Assembly (NCBI GenBank): GCA_019084405.1 | Contig: JAHRFX010000055.1 | Span: forward strand, 1-29,832 | Origin: Methanobacterium sp. | GTDB taxonomy: Archaea > Methanobacteriota > Methanobacteria > Methanobacteriales > Methanobacteriaceae | Reading direction: 5' to 3' | Length of the DNA: 29,832 bases | Shown: positions 23,812-29,832 of the stretch, piece after piece | How the letters are laid out: each line of letters opens with the position of its first letter | Position numbering within the stretch: position 1 is the stretch's first letter | Program-made: the position numbers and the translations under genes | The notes under the pieces: model-generated | What the model was told of the DNA's origin: nothing | The model's input: the letters and a program-made list of their open reading frames with translations, nothing else | Database searches by the model: none

Positions 23812-24717
23812 TTAGATAGGTATGGCCAGATCAGATGGTCCTTTTTTTGAAATTATGGCTTCAGAGTAATATCGATCAATCATGGATTTCACCAGTGCAA
23901 CCTGTCTAATGCGATCACGAGCCTGGGATTTAGTAGTATCCCACCCGTGATGTCCTGCGACTGAGCCTCCAGTTTTAAGATAAACCGGTGCTGCCACCTT
24001 TATTATATCCGGAACCTCATAATGGCGAATGAAACCCCCTGATGATTTGGGGTTTTCAGTATGTACATCAATAGAAATATCAATGGAATCTCTTAATGAA
24101 GCCAGCATTGGTATCTGCAAATCACGCACTGGATTAAACGAGTCCGCCCCCAGTTCTTCCAAAAGCCGGGCTGAAGCAGGATTACCATGGCCGGTGTGGG
24201 CCGAGATTTTAAAGTGTACTTCAGATGGGATTTCTCCATCAGCCCTCAATTTATTCAAAATCCAGAGCAATCCCTCGTCATAAATTACTATACCTCTAAT
24301 ACCCAGATTTATGGCCCTTTTAACATCTTCGATGGCATAAATCAAGTTTTCATATCCCCTCAAACGATAGCCTATTCGGGCCCCTTCTTTAGTTTGAGCA
24401 GATGCACTGGTATCATATGTAGCCCGGGGACCTACACTTAAAAAAAGTTCCATCCTTGCTTCCCGGGCCAATTCCCCCATCTCTTCTATTTCAGAATCAG
24501 TAAGTAACATTATCCCCCTGGTCTGGGTTACCCGGTGAACTGTTAATTCATAATCATCTAAAGCTCCAATTAATGAATCTAAAGCTTCTGGATTTTGTAT
24601 TCCCGGAACTTCAAAACGGTACTGTGCCCCATCATCAAATCTCTTTTTTGATTCCACTATACTCCTTGATAAAGATTTAATTCCCATATTTTCTAAATAT
24701 AACCTGGTTTTATTCAT
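23812..24717 (-). CDS. peptidase U32-like TIM-barrel protein
   Basis: A 301-residue protein resembling the peptidase U32 family, an alpha/beta barrel group many of whose members are not proteases. The central stretch LGIRGIVIYDEGLLWILNKL, then HTGHGNPASARLLEELGADSFNPVRDLQIPMLASL and SIDVHTEN fits the U32 pattern. No cysteines or obvious catalytic set are seen. The ATG at 24717 is preferred because GGAGATG lies just before it; an upstream in-frame ATG at 24744 adds nine residues. Its role beside the citrate-synthase-like and hydro-lyase genes is unknown; an enzyme acting on a small acid is possible. Confidence 0.7.
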   Translation of the reverse strand: MNKTRLYLENMGIKSLSRSIVESKKRFDDGAQYRFEVPGIQNPEALDSLIGALDDYELTVHRVTQTRGIMLLTDSEIEEMGELAREARMELFLSVGPRATYDTSASAQTKEGARIGYRLRGYENLIYAIEDVKRAINLGIRGIVIYDEGLLWILNKLRADGEIPSEVHFKISAHTGHGNPASARLLEELGADSFNPVRDLQIPMLASLRDSIDISIDVHTENPKSSGGFIRHYEVPDIIKVAAPVYLKTGGSVAGHHGWDTTKSQARDRIRQVALVKSMIDRYYSEAIISKKGPSDLAIPI

Positions 24718-24789
24718 AGATTCATCTCCATAATTATATTCCAAATAAATTACTTAATTCTTTTTTAATGAGCGGAATAACTAATAATA

Positions 24790-24810
24790 CCCTTAATGGG
24801 ATTATAAGGG
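24790..24810 (-). promoter_or_regulatory. inverted repeat in the spacer upstream of the U32-like gene
   Basis: CCCTTA and TAAGGG, six-base arms around nine bases, in the 24745-24892 spacer. It may be a small hairpin or operator; evidence is limited to the symmetry. Confidence 0.25.
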
Positions 24811-24892
24811 CAAAATTTAGTCAAATACGAAAGTGAAAACTTTTACAAAACTTCGAATCCCCGCAACACTTAAAATAGGGTTACTCTTTTTA

Positions 24893-26326
24893 TCAATTAA
24901 AGTTACCCATTAGGTATCTGATGGGCAATGATTCCATTTCATTTAAGATTTCCAGTTTTTGAATATCATATCCCGGATTAAGAAACTGAAATTTATGGAG
25001 TATCTCTTCTTTGGTAAAAGGATTTTCTGATTCTCCCTGGGGCAAAAAAGTAGTTTTTTCAATAGAATAACTATTTGTTACTTTATTTCCACTTATATTA
25101 TTTTTTTTAGTATAGGTGACTGTAACTCTAGAAGGCCTTTTATGGGGTTGAAGATTATCTAATTTTTCATCTAATTCAATGGTAATTTTTTGACTTAATG
25201 CCCTGACTTCAGGTGAAAGTTGGCTAATTGCTTTTACATCATCCATTCCTAAATCACCCCGGTGCAGTGTAATGGCTATGGAAAGGGGTAAACTCTGTCT
25301 TAAAGATTCAGGAGTTTCTGGATAATAATTATCATGCTCAGCTGCAGTCTTATAGGTTTGAACCATTATATGATCTATCTGATTAATTTTAATTCTTTTT
25401 AAATTAAATTCTTTAGAGATTTGACAGGCGGAGTCAATAGAAGAGTGTAAATGGCGACAAACAGGATATTTCTTTAAATAAACGTCTTTAATATGGAATT
25501 GGCCTAAAAGGGAAGTAACAGTATCGTCTAAATCTCTTTTTTTTCCAATATCTAAGCACATACAGTTTAAAAAACCTTCTTCCCCCTCCAAAATGCTGGA
25601 AGATCCTGTGAATCCTTTTTGGGCCAATAAAGCAGATATTACTCCAGAATGTGCTGCATGCCCTGCATGGAGATGTTTACCCATGCTACCGGAGTGACCT
25701 GATTCTAAAAATCCCGCTGATTGAGTACCTGCCAGGCCCAGGGCATTTACAGTCTCTTCAAAATTCAATCCCAGAATTTTAGAAGAAGCAGCAGCTGCAC
25801 CAAAAACCCCCAGGGTGGATGTACTATGGAAACCCAAATTCCGATGCACAGGATTAACCATAATACCCAGAACTATTGCCACTTCATAGCCAGCAACCAG
25901 GGCCTCCAGAAATTCTTTTCCAGATTTATTGTGATATTCTGCTAAGGCAAGAGCAGCAGGTATAACAGAACAACCAGGATGAAGCTGGGCCATTCTATGA
26001 CCATCATCCAGATCCAGAGCATGCGCTGAAATCCCATTAATCAAACAACTTTCCAGTAATCCACCCCCACCATGTCCCAACACAGTAATTTCTTTAGAGG
26101 AATCTGCCGGTGATAATTTAATGGATTCCATCATATCCCAGATGGCCTGTGAACTTTTTTCTCTGGAACCTCTCAAACTAACTCCTAAAAAGTCCATTAA
26201 ACATAATTTAGCTTTTTCCCGGATAAAAAGAGGTATTTCATTTATCTGGAGATCAATTATAAAAGATGCCAGCTGGGCAGTAATCATATGAGGGTAATGA
26301 TTTAAAGATGTGCATAAGTTTTTCAT
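24893..26326 (-). CDS. MmgE/PrpD family dehydratase
   Basis: A 477-residue protein of the MmgE/PrpD family, which includes 2-methylcitrate dehydratase and cis-aconitate decarboxylase. Family marks are REKAKLCLMDFLGVSLRGSREKSS, LINGISAHALDLDDGHRMAQLHPGCSVIPAALALAE, AGYEVAIVLG, FHSTSTLGVFGAAAAS and KKYPVCRHLHSSIDSA. These enzymes need no metal cluster and dehydrate (or decarboxylate) tricarboxylic acids. The start at 26326 lacks a ribosome site; a second ATG at 26290 is possible. It is the first gene of the four-gene minus-strand run that ends with the citrate-synthase-like gene. The exact substrate is unknown. Confidence 0.85.
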   Translation of the reverse strand: MKNLCTSLNHYPHMITAQLASFIIDLQINEIPLFIREKAKLCLMDFLGVSLRGSREKSSQAIWDMMESIKLSPADSSKEITVLGHGGGGLLESCLINGISAHALDLDDGHRMAQLHPGCSVIPAALALAEYHNKSGKEFLEALVAGYEVAIVLGIMVNPVHRNLGFHSTSTLGVFGAAAASSKILGLNFEETVNALGLAGTQSAGFLESGHSGSMGKHLHAGHAAHSGVISALLAQKGFTGSSSILEGEEGFLNCMCLDIGKKRDLDDTVTSLLGQFHIKDVYLKKYPVCRHLHSSIDSACQISKEFNLKRIKINQIDHIMVQTYKTAAEHDNYYPETPESLRQSLPLSIAITLHRGDLGMDDVKAISQLSPEVRALSQKITIELDEKLDNLQPHKRPSRVTVTYTKKNNISGNKVTNSYSIEKTTFLPQGESENPFTKEEILHKFQFLNPGYDIQKLEILNEMESLPIRYLMGNFN

Positions 26327-26399
26327 TAATTTTCAATTATACTTCTGCAACTATAATAAAATAAATATACCGGAATAATAAAATTTAAAAAATTAAATT

Positions 26400-27656
26400 T
26401 TAAATATTCATTCTTATGATAGGTTTGGAGAGATGGCGACGGGCAGAAGGAGGTACCTCATAAAAACCAGTTTTTAAGTCCCTTTCTATTTCGGTAAGTA
26501 GCTTTGATTCACTCCTGATTTTCTTACCACATCGGGGACATTTGTATCCTTTACTACTACCCGCAGATTTCATACGTTTTCCACAATCACATAATGGATT
26601 TTTCTCAATGTATTGTGGAGCTAATGATTTAATCTGAATTTTTTCAAGGTTTAAAGTTCCCTGGGAACCAATACCTCCATATGTTGTAATACAGTCTCCC
26701 GGACGCAGTTTTTTAATTAACTTCCGGAAATGTTTGGTGGGTTCATAAGCGGCGCATTGAATCCTTCCAGAATCATCTTTGAGTTTGAAAAAAACATGAC
26801 CTCCTTCAATATTCCAGGGCATATCTTCCACTTCTCCCGAAACAATATAGCACCCGAATTTTTCCATTTCACTGATTTTATTTATTTTCTGTAGATGGAT
26901 ATCCGTATGCTGATTGGTTTTAAATATACAATACCTATCCATAGGTTCATCTATTTCTACCAGGTTATGGGCATCTAGAACAGCTTCTGGGCTTTCTCCA
27001 CGAATTCCATATAAAATAGGGCAGGGAGTATGGGGTTCTATGGCCATGTATCCCCCATCCAGATTATCAAAGGTCTGAGGATAGGTTTTTTGATCCATTA
27101 CTATAACTGATTGAGGATTTATCCTTCTTTTAGAGCAGTAATTTTCACACTGGCGATAAGATAATAATTCATATGTACTGTCCTCCAGAGGACATCCAAT
27201 TGCCGATAAAGCCCCTATAATTCCCCTACCATTTTTAAAACAGTGAATATCGGCCCCTATTTCTTTTGCCAGATTTTTTGCTTCTTTTATACTTATTATG
27301 CTGCGTATGGCATTCAGGGCAAATGATTCTAATTTTTGATTTACGGGGCCCTGGTAAAAAACCACCCCGGGATTGGTATTCTGATTTTCCAGACATGACA
27401 ATTCTTCCACTTTTTTTAAAATTATTTCTTTTGCTTTTTCTATCTGAGTGGTAGAATTCAGAACCATTTTAAATGATGTGGCACCATTCCCCCTTGTTTT
27501 AAATCTGGCAAAAGGATTAAGGCGTATCAATCTAGGATTTCCCTCCACCTTGAAACCACAATATTTAAGTTCATCAATAATTACACAAGTAATATAAGTT
27601 GTGCACATTCCTTCTGGGGAATCTGTGTCATCTATACCCACGTAAATTTCATACAT
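26400..27656 (-). CDS. tiaS: tRNA(Ile2) agmatinylcytidine synthetase TiaS
   Basis: A 418-residue enzyme that attaches agmatine to the wobble cytidine of tRNA-Ile(CAU) using ATP, so that it reads AUA. The start YVGIDDTDSPEGMCTTYI is the family hallmark; RLNPFARFKTRGNGATSF, GRGIIGALSAIG and HTPCPILYGIRGE follow. An OB-like domain (about residues 265-345) precedes a zinc ribbon, CDCGKRM and CPRCGKK (about residues 355-377). Length agrees with known TiaS. The ATG at 27656 is set by GGTGAT in the palindrome at 27665-27676; the promoter must lie inside the divergent neighbour's 5' coding region. Confidence 0.94.
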   Translation of the reverse strand: MYEIYVGIDDTDSPEGMCTTYITCVIIDELKYCGFKVEGNPRLIRLNPFARFKTRGNGATSFKMVLNSTTQIEKAKEIILKKVEELSCLENQNTNPGVVFYQGPVNQKLESFALNAIRSIISIKEAKNLAKEIGADIHCFKNGRGIIGALSAIGCPLEDSTYELLSYRQCENYCSKRRINPQSVIVMDQKTYPQTFDNLDGGYMAIEPHTPCPILYGIRGESPEAVLDAHNLVEIDEPMDRYCIFKTNQHTDIHLQKINKISEMEKFGCYIVSGEVEDMPWNIEGGHVFFKLKDDSGRIQCAAYEPTKHFRKLIKKLRPGDCITTYGGIGSQGTLNLEKIQIKSLAPQYIEKNPLCDCGKRMKSAGSSKGYKCPRCGKKIRSESKLLTEIERDLKTGFYEVPPSARRHLSKPIIRMNI

Positions 27657-27664
27657 TTTTAGTC

Positions 27665-27676
27665 ATCACCGGTGAT
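27665..27676. promoter_or_regulatory. palindrome giving both divergent genes their ribosome site
   Basis: ATCACCGGTGAT is a perfect 12-base palindrome in the 23-base gap between tiaS and the HTH gene. Each strand reads GGTGAT, the core of the archaeal Shine-Dalgarno, at suitable distance from the start codon (3 to 9 bases). It could also be an operator. Confidence 0.6.
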
Positions 27677-27679
27677 CTT

Positions 27680-28648
27680 ATGAATAATCCTGAAAGGATT
27701 CATGTCCTTCAAGAAATAAATAATCTTTTATCCCACCATGGATTTGAAACTTCCCATATTTATGATCGGAGTTGCTTTGATATGGTAGCCAGGAAGAAGT
27801 TATTGCTTCTCTTATTAAAGGTTTTAATAAATATTGACAGTATTAAGGGATTGCAGGCGGATGCTATAAAGAAAGTTTCCAGTTCTTTTCTGGGTTCACC
27901 TCTTATTGTAGGTCTTAAATCAAAAACGGAATACCTGGAAGAAGACGTGGTTTATGAAAGACATGGTATCCCAGTTATTGGACTGGAAACCCTTAAAAAT
28001 ATGATTATCGATAAAGATTACCCTGAAATACTGGCAGACAGAGGAGGATACTACGTTCAGGTTAATGGAGAAGCTTTAAAAGATGTTCGTGAAGAATATA
28101 ATCTTTCACTTAAAGATTTGGCAGATTTAGCCCATGTATCCCGTGAAACAATCTACAAATACGAACATGGCCTGGTACGGGCCTGTCCCGAAACTGCTAT
28201 GATGCTGGAAGATATACTAAATCTCAAAATAACTATTTCTATTGATTTATTTAAAATTCCAGATCAAAAAATTTGTGCCAATTCTCTGGAAAAGCAAAAG
28301 GAAGGGGAATCAAATTCACTGATTGATCTCGGTTTTGGAGTAATCCCCACCCAGAAAACGCCATTTGATGCCCTGGCCACCATGCAAAAACCCGGCACTT
28401 CCAAGGATAAAAATCCGTTAATTACCAATCTGGATAAAAAAAGAAACCAAAAAACACTACAGAAAATGGCAGTTAATTTAAAGGATCTTTCCATAGTCAC
28501 TGGTTCAGATGCCGTTTTTATAATGGACCGTAAAAAGTCTTTTGAGTCTCTGGATGGAATCCCTGTGGTTAAAAGCTGGGAAATAGGTGAAATGGAAACT
28601 CCTCTAGAACTCATTAAATTAATAAGAGAAAGAAAAGAGTGTAGTTAA
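27680..28648 (+). CDS. HTH transcriptional regulator (COG1395 type)
   Basis: A 322-residue archaeal regulator. The first about 120 residues (starting MNNPERIHVLQEINNLLSHHGFETSHIYDRSCFDMVARK) resemble a nuclease-like sensor domain with VVGL-type strands; an XRE/Cro-like helix-turn-helix is at about residues 133-185 (REEYNLSLKDLADLAHVSRETIYKYEHGL); a C-terminal domain follows (LKDLSIVTGSDAVFIMDRKKSFESLDGIPVV). This layout matches the COG1395 predicted regulators found across archaea. ATG at 27680 is preferred because of the GGTGAT site; an upstream start at 27599 would overlap tiaS. The target genes are unknown. Confidence 0.88.
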   Translation: MNNPERIHVLQEINNLLSHHGFETSHIYDRSCFDMVARKKLLLLLLKVLINIDSIKGLQADAIKKVSSSFLGSPLIVGLKSKTEYLEEDVVYERHGIPVIGLETLKNMIIDKDYPEILADRGGYYVQVNGEALKDVREEYNLSLKDLADLAHVSRETIYKYEHGLVRACPETAMMLEDILNLKITISIDLFKIPDQKICANSLEKQKEGESNSLIDLGFGVIPTQKTPFDALATMQKPGTSKDKNPLITNLDKKRNQKTLQKMAVNLKDLSIVTGSDAVFIMDRKKSFESLDGIPVVKSWEIGEMETPLELIKLIRERKECS

Positions 28649-28679
28649 TAAAAATCTCTCTCATTTTGTGGATAGATTA

Positions 28680-28727
28680 GTTATTATTTTTTATTTCTCT
28701 ATTTTAATTTAATTTTAATCCCGGGAT
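28680..28727 (+). terminator. oligo-T region and palindrome after the HTH gene
   Basis: Several T-runs (28680-28717) of the kind archaeal RNA polymerase stops at, ending in the palindrome ATCCCGGGAT (28718-28727). It lies between two converging genes. Confidence 0.35.
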
Positions 28728-28747
28728 AATAAAAAAGAATAGAAGAA

Positions 28748-29497
28748 TTATTCATTAAATAATAGTCCAAATGTATGTTCTGCCTCTTTTTTAGATGCTA
28801 TACCCAGAGCAACGGCATCAACATAATCAAGTGTTTTTAAAAATTCAAAGGCATCTTCTGGAGTTAATATTCCTGCAGCCAGTACTTTTTTAGCAATTAT
28901 AGTTTTATCAAGTTCCAGAACCAGATTTCTAAGCTGTGATCTTTGATCTGGGAGGAATTCTTGAGTATCCATTAAATATCCAAGTTTATTGACTGGCATG
29001 AGATATATTTCAAAATCATTTAAAATAGGTGATTCTAAAAGAGATTGAGTAGTTTTAAATGGAGTATGGGTAACCAGGCCGGGAATTGAATTTGTATTTT
29101 TTATAATATCCAGATATTCCCCTAAATCCTCCCATTTACAGTTATCAGTTATATCCGCATGGAGTAACATTACACTTGCTTTAAGAGATGAGAGCATTTC
29201 AATATCCTCATTTTCATGGTCCGGGCGTATGGTTCCCACCACATCCATATAAACTCCATCATTCCGGGCCATTTCCAGGGCCTGGATTACTGGCTCATAG
29301 GGTAAAAGCTGAATTCCTTTTATACCCATTTCATGAGATTTTTTAATAATTTCAGCCATATTTTCAGGCTGGGAATACAAATCAAGTTGATAAAGGCGGG
29401 CTCGATGTCCAAATTGAGCCGCGCCAATAAAAGGAGAAGTTCCTAAGAGGGTTTGAGGAATTTTTTTATTATTTACATAGGAGTAATCTTTAAACAT
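28748..29497 (-). CDS. uncharacterised TIM-barrel-like protein
   Basis: A 249-residue protein that looks like an alpha/beta barrel: LLGTSPFIGAAQFGHRARLYQLDLY near the start, HEMGIKGIQLLPYEPVIQALEMA, VMLLHADITDN, and VLAAGILTPEDAFEFLKTLDYVDAVALGIASKKEAEHTFGLL at the end. The C-terminal part resembles the phosphate or cofactor-binding end of aldo/keto-reductase-type barrels, but I see no catalytic tetrad, so the function is open. ATG at 29497 has a purine-rich AAAGGAAG upstream. Confidence 0.65.
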   Translation of the reverse strand: MFKDYSYVNNKKIPQTLLGTSPFIGAAQFGHRARLYQLDLYSQPENMAEIIKKSHEMGIKGIQLLPYEPVIQALEMARNDGVYMDVVGTIRPDHENEDIEMLSSLKASVMLLHADITDNCKWEDLGEYLDIIKNTNSIPGLVTHTPFKTTQSLLESPILNDFEIYLMPVNKLGYLMDTQEFLPDQRSQLRNLVLELDKTIIAKKVLAAGILTPEDAFEFLKTLDYVDAVALGIASKKEAEHTFGLLFNE

Positions 29498-29832
29498 ACA
29501 TTTAACTTCCTTTCGAGTTTTTTAATTAATTTTTGTAGTTATCTTTATTTATATCATCAGGGTATGAGGGATTAATTAGATTTAAAACAGCCAGATACAT
29601 TATAAAGATATGATAAATCTTCAAATAAATATAGCCCTATTGGTTAACGCTGGTGAATTTTTAATAAATATAAAAATGACATATTTAAATGGACACTGTC
29701 AAAAACTTGGGGGTTTTAGAAATTTGTATTTCTGATTAATAATTTTTTGAATTCTTCTATAAACCAGTATTTTTTTAAATAGAAAACTAAATGCTTTTAT
29801 ATTAAGTGGAGCAAAGTATTTAGTATGTTTAG
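29498..29832. other. gene-free AT-rich end of the window
   Basis: 335 bases without a convincing gene. Near the end lie two small inverted repeats, AAAAAC - TTGGGG - GTTTT around 29701-29717 and AGAAAT - TTGT - ATTTCT at 29718-29733, preceded by GGACACTGTC, a pattern reminiscent of a transposon end but unproven. Confidence 0.4.

Noticed and set aside
27599..27679. Upstream extension of the HTH regulator
   Set aside because: It overlaps the start of tiaS and lacks a ribosome site; the ATG at 27680 follows GGTGAT.
1..29832. CRISPR arrays, rRNA genes, inteins or a complete insertion sequence
   Set aside because: I saw no regularly spaced repeats, rRNA signatures, intein splice motifs in ahaA or ahaB, or a transposase gene.

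Overview
The window looks like a stretch of chromosome from a methanogenic archaeon of the order Methanobacteriales (a mesophilic Methanobacterium-like genome). This rests on low GC with AT-rich spacers, archaeal Shine-Dalgarno sites of the GGTGAT/GGAGG type, TATA-box promoters, an archaeal A1A0 ATP synthase operon in the order H-I-K-E-C-F-A-B-D with a two-hairpin proteolipid, an archaeal TiaS tRNA-modification enzyme, UPF0216 and DUF22 proteins, and a tRNA-Gln without an encoded CCA end. The species assignment is inference; no rRNA is present.

Left part (1-9450): a DUF523/DUF1722 protein followed by a class II DNA photolyase whose frame is broken by one extra base near 2234; a BioY biotin transporter with a Cys-rich DUF1284 partner; an aldo/keto reductase with C-terminal iron-sulfur motifs plus a tiny membrane protein; a PepSY-type surface protein; a QueG-like double-cluster ferredoxin protein (minus strand, convergent, bidirectional terminator between them); a YhaM-like OB-HD nuclease; and a PurC / mini carbonic-anhydrase pair overlapping by 11 bases.

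Middle part (9450-12700): tRNA-Gln(TTG), an ATP-grasp ligase, a 49-residue membrane protein on the minus strand whose stop overlaps the stop of the ATP-grasp gene, the UPF0216 gene, and two divergently transcribed genes of unknown function.

Right part (12700-29500): the ATP synthase operon (minus strand, 21869 down to 13116) ending in a translationally coupled DUF22 gene and a good hairpin-plus-U-tract terminator. Upstream on the same strand lie four enzymes: a citrate-synthase-fold protein, an iron-sulfur hydro-lyase alpha subunit, a U32-like TIM barrel and a MmgE/PrpD dehydratase. Their chemistry (C-C bond lyase or synthase plus two hydro-lyases) suggests an uncharacterised tricarboxylic-acid pathway. 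Then come tiaS and a divergently oriented HTH regulator sharing a 12-base palindrome that supplies both ribosome-binding sites, and finally a TIM-barrel protein of unknown role.

The two things I find most worth attention are the four-enzyme tricarboxylate-like cluster next to the ATP synthase, and the single-base frame break in the photolyase. The proteolipid gene also carries an 87-base perfect internal duplication, and its residues look like a sodium-binding type.
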